64,000 nucleotides of DNA, from NCBI GenBank assembly GCA_041617635.1, contig JBFJOO010000005.1, forward strand, positions 1 to 64,000, read 5' to 3'. Positions within the stretch are counted from its first letter, which is position 1. The number at the start of each line of letters is the position of its first letter. This DNA comes from JAABRB01 sp041617635 (GTDB taxonomy: Bacteria > Pseudomonadota > Gammaproteobacteria > Burkholderiales > SG8-39). Under the pieces are notes generated by a model. That model saw only the letters and a list, made by a program, of their open reading frames with translations, was not told where the DNA came from and made no database searches. Below are positions 14,991-24,158 of this stretch, one piece after another. The position numbers and the translations under genes were made by a program.

Positions 14991-16910
14991 TCAGCTACCG
15001 AGCCGCGCCCGTACGGCGGCGAGGATGCCCGCCGCGTCGAGGCCCGCGCTGGCCACCAGCTGCGCCTGGTCGCCGTGGTCGATGAACCGGTCGGGTAGCC
15101 CGAGATGCAGCAGGGAGACGATGATCCCGCGTCCCGCGAGGGTCTCGGCGACTGCGGCGCCCGCGCCGCCCGCCACGACGTTCTCCTCGATCGTGACCAG
15201 GAGCGCGTGATCTCGCGCGATCTCCTCGACCAGGGACACGTCGATCGGCTTGACGAAGCGCATGTTGACCACTGTCGCATCCAGCGCCTCCCCGGCCTCG
15301 AGGGCCGGCTTGAGGAGCGTGCCGAACGCGAGAATCGCGATCTTGCCTCCGCGGCGACGAACCTCGGCCTTGCCGACCGGTAGGGCGCGCATATCCTCCT
15401 CGACGCGCGCGCCCGGGCCACTGCCGCGCGGATAACGAACGGCGACCGGCTGGTCGAGCAGGAACCCCGTGTACAGCATCTGGCGGCACTCGTTCTCGTC
15501 CGCAGGCGTCATCACGACCATGTTCGGGAGGCAGCGTAGGTAGGACAGATCGAACGCCCCATGGTGGGTCGCGCCGTCCGCCCCCACCAGCCCGGCGCGA
15601 TCGAGCGCGAAGAGGATCGGCAGATTCTGGATGCAAACGTCGTGAATCAGCTGATCGTAGCCACGCTGCAGGAAGGTCGAGTAGATGGCGAGCACCGGCT
15701 TCATGCCCTCGCATGCGAGCCCGGCCGAAAACGTGACCGAGTGCTGCTCCGCGATGCCCACGTCGAAGTAGCGATCGGGATACTCGGCTGCGAAGCGCAC
15801 GAGACCCGATCCCTCGCGCATTGCCGGCGTGATTCCCACGAGCCGGGAATCGCGTGCCGCCATGTCGCACAGCCAGTCGCCGAACACCTGCGTGAATGTG
15901 AGCTTCCCGCCGCCCTTCCCGGACGCGATTCCGGCCTCCGGCGCGAACTTCGATACCCCGTGATAGAGCACCGGATCGGCCTCGGCGAGCTTGTAGCCCT
16001 GTCCCTTGCGCGTGATGACATGCAGAAACCGCGGACCCTCGAGATGTTTGAGGTTGCTGAGCGTCGGAATCAGCGAATCGAGGTCATGCCCGTCGATCGG
16101 GCCGAAGTAGTTGAATCCGAATTCCTCGAAGAGCGTCGACGGGACGACCATGCCCTTCGCGTGCTCCTCGACCCGCTTGGCGAACTCGAGCAGCGACGGA
16201 ACGGCGCGCAAGACCTTCTCCCCGGCACGCCGGGCGGACTGGAACACGCTGCCGGAGATGAGCCGCGCAAGATAGCGGTTGAGCGCCCCCACCGGTGGCG
16301 AGATCGACATCTCGTTGTCGTTCAGGATCACGAGCAGATCGACGTCGGTGACCCCGGCGTTGTTGAGCGCCTCGTACGCCATGCCTGCCGACATCGCGCC
16401 ATCGCCGATCACCGCGATGGCGTGACGCCGCTCGCCCTTGAGGCGCGCGGCCTGCGCCATGCCGAGCGCGGCACTGATCGAAGTCGACGAGTGGGCGGTT
16501 CCGAACGTGTCGTAGGGACTCTCGGCGCGCTGCGGAAAACCCGATACGCCGCCGAACATGCGCAGCCTCGCCATGGCCTCGCGTCGCCCGGTCAGGATCT
16601 TGTGCGGGTAGCTCTGATGCCCGACGTCCCAGACGATCCGGTCATCCGGCGTGTCGAACACGTAGTGGAGCGCGATCGCCAGCTCGACCGTGCCGAGGTT
16701 GGACGACAGATGTCCGCCCGTCCGGCTCACCGACTCCAGGATGAAGGCGCGCAGCTCGTCCGCCACCTGCGCGAGCTGCCGACGCTCGAGCGCGCGCAGC
16801 GCGCGCGGATCGTCGATCGTCTTCAGGAGCGAGAACGCCCTGGGATCGTAACCCGCATCGTGCGCACCCGTCATGCCGGCCCCGAGCGTCAATTCGTCCC
16901 GACTGTTCAT
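14991..16910 (-). CDS. dxs: 1-deoxy-D-xylulose-5-phosphate synthase
   Basis: Thiamine-diphosphate enzyme joining pyruvate and glyceraldehyde 3-phosphate, the entry step of the MEP isoprenoid pathway. 639 aa, usual length. N-terminal domain shows GGHLSSNLGTVELAIALHYV and WDVGHQSYPHKILTGRR; the ThDP-binding motif is GDGAMSAGMAYEALNNAG; the pyrimidine domain has DVGIAEQHSVTFSAGLA with the catalytic Glu; the C-terminal transketolase domain follows. It sits 43 bp or more downstream of ispA in the same direction and supplies the pathway that ispA extends. Confidence 0.97.
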   Translation of the reverse strand: MNSRDELTLGAGMTGAHDAGYDPRAFSLLKTIDDPRALRALERRQLAQVADELRAFILESVSRTGGHLSSNLGTVELAIALHYVFDTPDDRIVWDVGHQSYPHKILTGRREAMARLRMFGGVSGFPQRAESPYDTFGTAHSSTSISAALGMAQAARLKGERRHAIAVIGDGAMSAGMAYEALNNAGVTDVDLLVILNDNEMSISPPVGALNRYLARLISGSVFQSARRAGEKVLRAVPSLLEFAKRVEEHAKGMVVPSTLFEEFGFNYFGPIDGHDLDSLIPTLSNLKHLEGPRFLHVITRKGQGYKLAEADPVLYHGVSKFAPEAGIASGKGGGKLTFTQVFGDWLCDMAARDSRLVGITPAMREGSGLVRFAAEYPDRYFDVGIAEQHSVTFSAGLACEGMKPVLAIYSTFLQRGYDQLIHDVCIQNLPILFALDRAGLVGADGATHHGAFDLSYLRCLPNMVVMTPADENECRQMLYTGFLLDQPVAVRYPRGSGPGARVEEDMRALPVGKAEVRRRGGKIAILAFGTLLKPALEAGEALDATVVNMRFVKPIDVSLVEEIARDHALLVTIEENVVAGGAGAAVAETLAGRGIIVSLLHLGLPDRFIDHGDQAQLVASAGLDAAGILAAVRARLGS

Positions 16911-16953
16911 GTCCGCATTCTATCTGCGCCGCCGCTCCCCCGCGAGTGCACCC

Positions 16954-17820
16954 TCAGAATCGCCTCAAGACGATGAAATCGGCGAGCTCGCGCAGATGCG
17001 TGGCCCGCGCGTCGAAGCCCGCGATGGCGTCGTGCGCCTCGCTGCGCAGCTCCTCCGCGAGCTCCCGCGCGCGCTCGAGGCCGAGCACCGTGACATAGGT
17101 CGGCTTGCCCTGGACGGCGTCCTTGCCCGCGGTCTTGCCGAGCGTCGCCGTGCTCGCTGCCGCGTCCAGCGTGTCGTCGACCACCTGGAACGCGAGCCCG
17201 ATCAGCTTCGCGTAATGGTCGAGGCGCTCGAGTGCCGCAGGCGGCGGCGACCCGCAGCGCGCGCCCAGCGTCACCGACGCCCTGATCAGCGCTCCGGTCT
17301 TGAGGATGTGCATGAACTCGAGCTCCGGAAGCGTCAGCGATTTCCCCACGCTATCGAGATCGATCGCCTGCCCTCCGGCCATGCCGCGCGAGCCCGCGGC
17401 CCGCGCGAGCATCCGGACGAGCTCGAGCTGCGCGCCGGGTTCGCTGCCCGCCGGGGCGTCGGCGATGAGCTCGAACGCGGTGGACTGCAGCGCGTCGCCC
17501 ACCAGCAGCGCGGTCGCCTCGTCGAACTCGACGTGCACCGTGGGCCGTCCGCGGCGCAGCACATCGTCGTCCATGCATGGCATATCGTCGTGGACGAGCG
17601 AGTACGTGTGAATGAGCTCGACCGCGCACGCGACGACCTCGAGCCGCTCGACCGGGGCGCCGGTCGCCGCGCCCGCCGCGAAAGCGAGCAACGGTCGGAC
17701 CCGCTTGCCGCCGCCCAGCACCGCGTATCGCATCGCCTCGTGCAAGCGCTGCGGCGCCTGATCGCGCGACGGCAGGCAGCGCTCGAGGGCCGCCTCGACA
17801 CGCGCCTGAACGTCGGTCAT
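16954..17820 (-). CDS. ispA: Farnesyl diphosphate synthase (short-chain polyprenyl synthase)
   Basis: Condenses IPP with DMAPP/GPP to make farnesyl diphosphate. 288 aa from the ATG at 17820; a GTG at 17853 would add 11 residues and overlap xseB by 20 bp. The first Asp-rich motif is LVHDDMPCMDDDVLRRG, the second is VVDDTLD, with GGGKRVRPLL binding diphosphate. Sequence is closest in layout to IspA of proteobacteria. Between xseB and dxs in the standard order. Confidence 0.94.
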   Translation of the reverse strand: MTDVQARVEAALERCLPSRDQAPQRLHEAMRYAVLGGGKRVRPLLAFAAGAATGAPVERLEVVACAVELIHTYSLVHDDMPCMDDDVLRRGRPTVHVEFDEATALLVGDALQSTAFELIADAPAGSEPGAQLELVRMLARAAGSRGMAGGQAIDLDSVGKSLTLPELEFMHILKTGALIRASVTLGARCGSPPPAALERLDHYAKLIGLAFQVVDDTLDAAASTATLGKTAGKDAVQGKPTYVTVLGLERARELAEELRSEAHDAIAGFDARATHLRELADFIVLRRF

Positions 17821-17833
17821 CCAGGACTGGAAG

Positions 17834-18076
17834 TCAGCTTGACGACTCGGCACCAGGCAGGGCCTTGAGAGTCTCTTCCTCGAGCACGCGAACCTGCTGC
17901 TGGGCCTGGGCGAGGGTCGATTGGCAGAATTTCGCGAGCTCCAGACCGCGCTGATGTGCGGCGAGCGACTGCTCGAGGGTGAGCTTGCCGGATTCCATGC
18001 TCGCCACGAGCTTCTCGAGCTCGGCGAGCGCCGCTTCGAACGTGGGCGCCGACTCGGTCTTTGCGGGCTTGGACAT
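17834..18076 (-). CDS. xseB: Exodeoxyribonuclease VII small subunit
   Basis: 80-aa small subunit of the ExoVII single-strand nuclease. The short helical protein carries the family pattern FEAALAELEKLVASMESGKL and LEQSLAAHQRGLELAKFCQ, then an acidic tail. Its start at ATG 18076 matches the usual family start. It heads the xseB-ispA-dxs-folE2 operon; xseA is not in the window. Confidence 0.94.
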   Translation of the reverse strand: MSKPAKTESAPTFEAALAELEKLVASMESGKLTLEQSLAAHQRGLELAKFCQSTLAQAQQQVRVLEEETLKALPGAESSS

Positions 18077-18273
18077 CGCGGGGGATCTCGGGAGTCGTGC
18101 GCGGGGAAAGTAGCAAAAGTATCCCATCGGCGGCGGAAGGGTCAAATGGCGCCCCCGGAGCGGCGGCTGCGGCGGACGCCGCGGGCGAATCTCGCGGGCC
18201 GGGCACCGTGCGGAAGGAATCTTGCCGACGATCTGGGTATCATACGAGCGGAGCGCAACCTGGAACCCGCTTG

Positions 18274-19404
18274 ATGGCAGACCTTCCGCAGCGCATCGCC
18301 GATCTCGCGGCCAGTCGGCCGCAGCTGCCGGTGAGCTGGTATGTCGATCCGGAGATTTTCGCGCTCGAGCGGCGGGCGCTCCTTGCGGACGTACCCGGCT
18401 ATGTTGGCCACGAGGCGATGGTGCCCGAGGTCGGGGACTATCACACGCTCGCGTGGACTGGACACGGTCAGACGCTCGCGCGCAGCGAGGGCGGCATTCG
18501 GCTCCTCGGCAACGTCTGCCGTCATCGCCAGGCATTGCTGCTCGAGGGCCGCGGCAACGCGCGCAACATCGTCTGCCCGATGCACCGCTGGACCTACGAT
18601 CTGCAGGGGAGATTAATCGGGGCGCCGGAGTTCGACGAGCGCCCGTCCCGCGATCTCGAGAGCTGGCCGCTGCAGAGCTGGCGCGGCCTGCTCTTCGCGG
18701 GACCGCGCGACGTCAAGCGCGACCTGGCCGATTTCTCGCTCGCGCACGAGTTCGACTACTCGGGATTTGCGTACCACAGCACCACGGTGGACGAACTCCC
18801 GTTCAACTGGAAGACGTTCCTCGAGGTGTATCTCGAGCTGTATCACGTCGCATCCATCCATCCCGGCGTGTCGAAGTTCGTGGATCCGGGCAACTTCAGC
18901 TGGGAGTTCGGCAGCCGCTGGTCCAACCAAGTGCTCGGCGTCTACGAGAACCTCACGCGACCCGGCACGCCCGCCTACGCGAAGTACCAGGAGGTGCTGC
19001 TCGCGCATCGCGGCGGCCAGCCGCCGCGCTACGGGACGCTCTGGTTCATCCTCTATCCAAACGTGATGCTCGAGTGGTATCCGGAGGCGCTGGTCGTCAG
19101 CACGCTGATTCCCCGGTCGGCAACCCACACCACCAACGTCGTGGACTTTTTCTATCCGGAGGACATCTTTCATTTCGAGCCGCACATCGTTGCCGCCCAC
19201 CAGGCCGCCTACCTGGAAACCGCTGCGGAGGACGCGGGCGCTTGCGCGCGCCTGCAGCGCGGACGCCAAGCGCTGTACGCGCGCGACGCGGACGATCGCG
19301 GACCGTACCAGTCGCCGACCGAGGACGGGATGGTCCACTTCCACGAGTTCGTGCGCCGGCAGCTCGCGCCACACCTCGCCGGTGACGGCGGGCCGAGCGC
19401 CTAG
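18274..19404 (+). CDS. Rieske [2Fe-2S] ring-hydroxylating-type oxygenase, alpha subunit
   Basis: 376-aa Rieske non-heme iron protein. Rieske ligands are C82-R-H84 (NVCRHRQALLLEG) and C101-PM-H104 (VCPMHRWTYDLQG). The C-terminal catalytic domain shows the mononuclear iron helix NWKTFLEVYLELYHVASIHP. It resembles aromatic-ring or choline-monooxygenase-like alpha subunits. The substrate is unknown, and no reductase or ferredoxin gene is adjacent, so electrons must come from elsewhere. ATG 18274 is used; upstream frame is the xseB promoter side. First gene of a tight four-gene run (gaps 44, 13 and 18 bp). Confidence 0.87.
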   Translation: MADLPQRIADLAASRPQLPVSWYVDPEIFALERRALLADVPGYVGHEAMVPEVGDYHTLAWTGHGQTLARSEGGIRLLGNVCRHRQALLLEGRGNARNIVCPMHRWTYDLQGRLIGAPEFDERPSRDLESWPLQSWRGLLFAGPRDVKRDLADFSLAHEFDYSGFAYHSTTVDELPFNWKTFLEVYLELYHVASIHPGVSKFVDPGNFSWEFGSRWSNQVLGVYENLTRPGTPAYAKYQEVLLAHRGGQPPRYGTLWFILYPNVMLEWYPEALVVSTLIPRSATHTTNVVDFFYPEDIFHFEPHIVAAHQAAYLETAAEDAGACARLQRGRQALYARDADDRGPYQSPTEDGMVHFHEFVRRQLAPHLAGDGGPSA

Positions 19405-19448
19405 CGTTGCCGAGAGGTCGCGCCGCCACTTCTCACCCACACTCGCCA

Positions 19449-20300
19449 ATGCCCTACACGACTCTCATCTCCACCGCAGAGCTCTTCGCTCATCTCGACG
19501 ATCCGGACTGGATCGTGTTCGACTGCCGCCACGACCTCGCGCGTCCGGATCTCGGCGCGCGGGAATACGCGCAATCGCACGTGCCCGGCGCGCGTTTCAT
19601 GCACTCCGACACCGACCTCTCAGGACCGCCAAACGGCCGCAACGGCCGCCATCCGCTGCCGGATCCGGAAGCGTTCGCACGCAAGCTCGGCGCGGCGGGC
19701 GTCGATCGCGCGAAGCAGGTGATCGCGTACGATGCGCAGGGCGGCAGCTTCGCGGCACGCCTCTGGTGGATGGCGCGCTGGATCGGCCACGACGCGGTCG
19801 CCGTGCTGGATGGCGGATGGGCCAAGTGGCTGCGCGAGGAGCGCCCCGAGTCGAGCGTCGTGCCGACGCCCACGCCGACGCGCTTCGATCCGGCGGTTCG
19901 CGAGCCCCCCGTCGATGCCGCATACGTGCTCGCTCACCTGCGCGATCCCTCCATCGTGGTCGTCGACGCGCGCGGGGCGGAGCGCTATCGCGGCGAGACC
20001 GAGCCGCTCGACCCGGTGGCCGGCCACATTCCCGGAGCGATCAATCGCCCATTCCAGGAGAACCTCCGCGAGGGCGGCGTCTTCAAGTCGGCCGACGCGC
20101 TGCGCGCGCTGTGGCGTCCCGCGCTCGGCGATGTCGCGCCCGCGCAGGTCGTGCACAGCTGCGGCTCCGGGGTGAGCGCGTGCCACAACCTCCTCGCGAT
20201 GGAGATCGCGGGGCTCACAGGCTCGCGTCTTTACGCGGGCTCCTGGAGCGAATGGTGCGCGGACCCGGCCCGACCCGTCGCCACCGGACCGAATCCCTAG
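19449..20300 (+). CDS. sseA: 3-mercaptopyruvate sulfurtransferase-type rhodanese
   Basis: Two-domain rhodanese, 283 aa, transferring sulfur from 3-mercaptopyruvate (or thiosulfate) to a thiol or cyanide acceptor. The N-terminal non-catalytic domain includes FDCRHDLARPDLGAREYAQSH; the second domain has the active-site loop CGSGVSAC with the persulfide cysteine first. The CGSG[VT]xAC loop favours the mercaptopyruvate class. ATG 19449 is preferred over 19407 on family alignment. It follows the Rieske gene by 44 bp. Confidence 0.88.
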   Translation: MPYTTLISTAELFAHLDDPDWIVFDCRHDLARPDLGAREYAQSHVPGARFMHSDTDLSGPPNGRNGRHPLPDPEAFARKLGAAGVDRAKQVIAYDAQGGSFAARLWWMARWIGHDAVAVLDGGWAKWLREERPESSVVPTPTPTRFDPAVREPPVDAAYVLAHLRDPSIVVVDARGAERYRGETEPLDPVAGHIPGAINRPFQENLREGGVFKSADALRALWRPALGDVAPAQVVHSCGSGVSACHNLLAMEIAGLTGSRLYAGSWSEWCADPARPVATGPNP

Positions 20301-20313
20301 TGCGCTCGAAAGC

Positions 20314-20715
20314 GTGAGCAGCAGCCTGCTCGCCGACGTCATCCTCGTCGTCCACTTCGCGTTCGTCCTGTACGTCGTCGGCGGCTTCGCGCTGATCCTG
20401 CTGGGGGCCGGGCTCGGGTGGCGGTGGGTCCGCAATCCCGCATTCCGGTACACGCACCTGGGTGCGATCGTTTTCGTCGCGCTCGAGGCGCTCGTCGGCA
20501 TGGCTTGCCCGCTCACGGTCTGGGAAGACGCCCTGCGCCAGGCAAGTCCGGACCGCCCGAGCTTCGTCGGTCGGTGGGTGCGCCACCTCCTCTACTACGA
20601 CCTGCCCGAGTGGATCTTCACGGTGGCGTACGTCCTCTTCGCCGTGGCGGTCATTGCGTCACTGATCTGGATTCCGCCGCGTAGAAGGCGGTCCGGGAAC
20701 CCGTTATCATCCTGA
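20314..20715 (+). CDS. DUF2784 membrane protein
   Basis: 133-aa inner-membrane protein starting at GTG 20314, with about four hydrophobic helices. Segments such as LLADVILVVHFAFVLYVVGG, RYTHLGAIVFVALEAL, CPLTVWEDALRQ and LLYYDLPEWIFTVAYVLFA are typical of DUF2784, whose function is not known. The pattern of conserved His, Trp and Asp near membrane ends suggests a cofactor or metal site, but this is inference. 13 bp after the sulfurtransferase. Confidence 0.85.
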   Translation: MSSSLLADVILVVHFAFVLYVVGGFALILLGAGLGWRWVRNPAFRYTHLGAIVFVALEALVGMACPLTVWEDALRQASPDRPSFVGRWVRHLLYYDLPEWIFTVAYVLFAVAVIASLIWIPPRRRRSGNPLSS

Positions 20716-20733
20716 GAGGATCGACTTTCCGCC

Positions 20734-21975
<1,242 letters not shown>

Positions 21976-22023
21976 AGGTCATCTCGAAGTCAGCCGTGGT
22001 GCCAGTCCAATCCAAAGGCGGGG

Positions 22024-22127
22024 CGAACGAACAAGGGGGCCACGGGGGAATGGAAGGGGCCCCCGCACCCCTTCCCGCCCCTTGTATATTCCCGAACGAA
22101 CAAAGGGCAAGCTCCTTGCATATCCCC
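22024..22127 (-). repeat. Intergenic repeat, copy 1 (shared with 45.9 kb)
   Basis: The gap before thyA holds two related units. The one at 22094-22127 is the reverse complement of 45911-45944 with only two mismatches in 34 nt. The other (22024-22092) has ACAAGGGG/CCCCTTGT ends around a GC-rich interior. Each unit can fold on ACAAGG/CCTTGT arms. It lies between the kinase fusion stop and thyA, so it may also act as a transcript-end or leader structure. Confidence 0.7.
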
Positions 22128-22168
22128 CAGCTGACAAGTCGCTTCATTCTTAATCGGCGCCCAGTGAC

Positions 22169-22978
22169 ATGACAAACCCGGCCGACCGGCAGTACCTGGA
22201 CCTGATGCGCCACGTGCTCGAGCACGGGGCGCGCAAATCGGATCGCACCGGGACCGGCACGCTGTCGGTATTCGGCTGGCAGATGCGCTTCGATCTGCGC
22301 GACCGCTTTCCGCTTCTGACCACCAAGAAGCTGCATCTCAAGTCGATCGTCTACGAGCTGCTGTGGTTCCTGCGTGGCGAGACCAACGTGCGCTGGCTGC
22401 AGAGCCATGGCGTGTCGATCTGGGACGAGTGGGCCGACGCGGACGGCGAGCTCGGCCCGGTGTACGGCTATCAGTGGCGCAATTGGCCCACGCGCGAGGG
22501 CGGCACCGTCGACCAGATCGCCGAGGTCGTCCGCTCGCTCAAGGCGAAGCCGGATTCGCGCCGGCACATCGTGACGGCATGGAACCCGGCGGACGTGCCA
22601 AAAATGAAGCTGCCGCCGTGCCACGCGTTCTTTCAGTTCTACGTCGCGAACGGCGACCTCTCCTGCCAGCTCTACCAGCGCAGCGCCGACATTTTTCTGG
22701 GCGTGCCCTTCAACATCGCGTCCTACGCGTTGCTCACCCTGATGATGGCTCAGGTGTGCGGCCTGCGGCCCGGCGAATTCGTTCACACGCTAGGCGACGC
22801 GCACGTGTACCTGAACCACCTCGAGCAGGCACGCGAGCAGCTCACACGCAGCCCCCGGGAGCTGCCGCGCCTGCGGCTGAACCCCGCGGTCCATGACATT
22901 TTTTCCTTCCAGTACGAAGACTTGACGCTGGAAGGCTACGATCCGCATCCGGCGATCAAGGCACCGATCGCGGTGTAG
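22169..22978 (+). CDS. thyA: Thymidylate synthase
   Basis: Methylates dUMP to dTMP using methylenetetrahydrofolate. 269 aa, standard length. Landmarks: RTGTGTLSVFGWQMRFDL, LLWFLRGETNVRWL, the nucleophile in LPPCHAFFQFYV, RSADIFLGVPFNIASYALL, and the C-terminal IKAPIAV. It works with folA (28674) to recycle dihydrofolate. It is preceded by the repeat element and followed by a convergent PEP-CTERM gene. Confidence 0.97.
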   Translation: MTNPADRQYLDLMRHVLEHGARKSDRTGTGTLSVFGWQMRFDLRDRFPLLTTKKLHLKSIVYELLWFLRGETNVRWLQSHGVSIWDEWADADGELGPVYGYQWRNWPTREGGTVDQIAEVVRSLKAKPDSRRHIVTAWNPADVPKMKLPPCHAFFQFYVANGDLSCQLYQRSADIFLGVPFNIASYALLTLMMAQVCGLRPGEFVHTLGDAHVYLNHLEQAREQLTRSPRELPRLRLNPAVHDIFSFQYEDLTLEGYDPHPAIKAPIAV

Positions 22979-23011
22979 GCCGGCCGCCAGGCGGGCTTTC
23001 GTTGCGCGCGA

Positions 23012-23740
23012 TCAGGCCGCGCGCTTGCGCCGGCGCAATCCGAATCCGATCAGTCCGGCAGCAAGGAGGCCGAGGGTGCCTGGCTCGGGGATCTGAGCGC
23101 GTAGCGTGGTGTCACGGGCCAAGCTCCCGCCACGATTCAGGTTGTCGCTATAGGCGAAGTCATCGATCCCCGCAAACGATCCGGCTGAATGAATCACGCT
23201 GACGATGGAATCGCCCGTCACGGTCCAACCGTAGAAGGTTTCGGCGCTGCCAAGGCCCATGCCGCCGGCCAGGACGTTTTGCTCATCGAGCACGCCCGAC
23301 GACCCGACGAGCGTCAACGTCGTACTGCCCCGCTGAAGGATATTGCCGAAGAAGGCGCCAACGGCAACGATCGACCCGAGGCTGGAAACGTCCGCCGTGA
23401 TCGGTGCGCCATTATTGGAGAAGAGGAGCGCCGAGCCGTATGGCGCGCCCGCCACGGGTCCACGGCTTCCGGAGATCCCTATGGTCCCGAGCGATACCGA
23501 GAACGGCAATCCGTCAACGGCAATCGTGTCGCCATTGAAGACGAACGGGCCGCGCTCCGGGGTTCCCCACTCGCCATCGGCGACGATGCCTTCGAAATCG
23601 AGGCGCGTCGGGGAAGCGACGGCCAATTCCCAGGCAGCGCGCTCGGTGTAGAACGTCACGACCGCATTCGCGGACTGCGCGACAGCGACCAACACCACCA
23701 GCAAGAGCCCGGCGTAGATCCGGGTGCGGTCAACAGGCAT
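23012..23740 (-). CDS. PEP-CTERM sorting-domain protein
   Basis: 242-aa exported surface protein. The N-terminus has a signal peptide (RTRIYAGLLLVVLVAVAQSA) and the C-terminus a complete PEP-CTERM signal: IPEPGTLGLLAAGLIGFGL followed by RRRKRAA, recognised by exosortase. The middle is beta-rich, beginning FYTERAAWELAVASPTRLDFEG as in many PEP-CTERM proteins that are tied to exopolysaccharide. ATG 23740 is chosen because it starts the signal peptide. The cognate exosortase/EPS locus is not in the window. It has a 0.4-kb upstream region with terminator-like hairpins. Confidence 0.9.
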   Translation of the reverse strand: MPVDRTRIYAGLLLVVLVAVAQSANAVVTFYTERAAWELAVASPTRLDFEGIVADGEWGTPERGPFVFNGDTIAVDGLPFSVSLGTIGISGSRGPVAGAPYGSALLFSNNGAPITADVSSLGSIVAVGAFFGNILQRGSTTLTLVGSSGVLDEQNVLAGGMGLGSAETFYGWTVTGDSIVSVIHSAGSFAGIDDFAYSDNLNRGGSLARDTTLRAQIPEPGTLGLLAAGLIGFGLRRRKRAA

Positions 23741-23799
23741 CGTCCCTCTGATCCTCACACTCCACTCCCGACGACCCAAGGTCGGCGCACGAAGAAAAA

Positions 23800-23822
23800 A
23801 CGGCGGGACAGCGTCCCGCCGT
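23800..23822 (-). terminator. Strong hairpin with T-run in the PEP-CTERM leader
   Basis: A perfect 10-bp stem (ACGGCGGGAC/GTCCCGCCGT) with a 3-nt loop is followed on the minus strand by TTTTTTC. It has full intrinsic-terminator form, yet the previous gene already has its own terminator at 24041, so this one sits inside the leader of the PEP-CTERM gene. It may be an attenuator or the end of a small leader RNA. Confidence 0.65.
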
Positions 23823-23828
23823 GTGTAA

Positions 23829-23850
23829 AGAGGGGCTTTGCGCCCACTCT
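23829..23850 (-). ncRNA. Bulged hairpin with GCAAA loop, possible leader RNA element
   Basis: On the minus strand the RNA can form AGAG-U-GGGC-[GCAAA]-GCCC-CUCU, an 8-bp stem with one bulged U, 6 nt before the attenuator-like hairpin. The stretch GAGUGGGCGCAAAGCC resembles the 3' part of class I cyclic-di-GMP riboswitches, but the expected 5' part (GGGCAAACC) is not found. I list it only as a structural element. Confidence 0.3.
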
Positions 23851-24040
23851 CCCCGCTTACGCTTCCCCCGATCGATGCCGTTGGCATGCGATCAGGCTAG
23901 GCGCGGCGAGTGTATGTCACCCACTCCGCGAGAGATACCGAGCAACTGTTAAATTCTGTGACAAGCCCGGTCGAGTGTGAATTTCCACCGGATCGGCGGA
24001 GCGAACGCGATCGCGCGTCGCGATTGACGGACAAAAAAAA

Positions 24041-24063
24041 GCCCGCGTGGGAGGGAAGCGGGC
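24041..24063 (-). terminator. Intrinsic terminator of the 24159-24611 gene
   Basis: On the minus strand, a GCCCGC/GCGGGC stem closes an 11-nt loop and is followed by eight T residues. It lies 96 bp after the stop of the minus-strand gene at 24159 and is well placed to end that transcript. Confidence 0.75.
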
Positions 24064-24158
24064 CTAAGCGGAGAGCTCGAAACTTACGTTCGCTCGGAGG
24101 AGCTCTCCTGGGTGCTTTAGAACGGTCGCGGCGACGGCGCGCGCGACACCGTTCCACG

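Larger units (their letters stand above)
23741..24158 (-). promoter_or_regulatory. Leader/intergenic region upstream of the PEP-CTERM gene
   Basis: No credible gene in this 418-bp gap. Read on the minus strand it contains, in order, an intrinsic terminator at 24041-24063, an AT-richer stretch around 23941-23960 that could carry a promoter, a bulged hairpin at 23829-23850 and a second terminator-like hairpin at 23800-23822, then 59 bp to the PEP-CTERM start. The arrangement looks like a structured 5' leader that could attenuate transcription. Confidence 0.45.

Noticed and set aside
23741..23860. Class I cyclic-di-GMP riboswitch upstream of the PEP-CTERM gene
   Set aside because: Only the segment resembling CGCAAAGCC is present; the matching 5' half and receptor are not seen. 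Kept as a structural element only.
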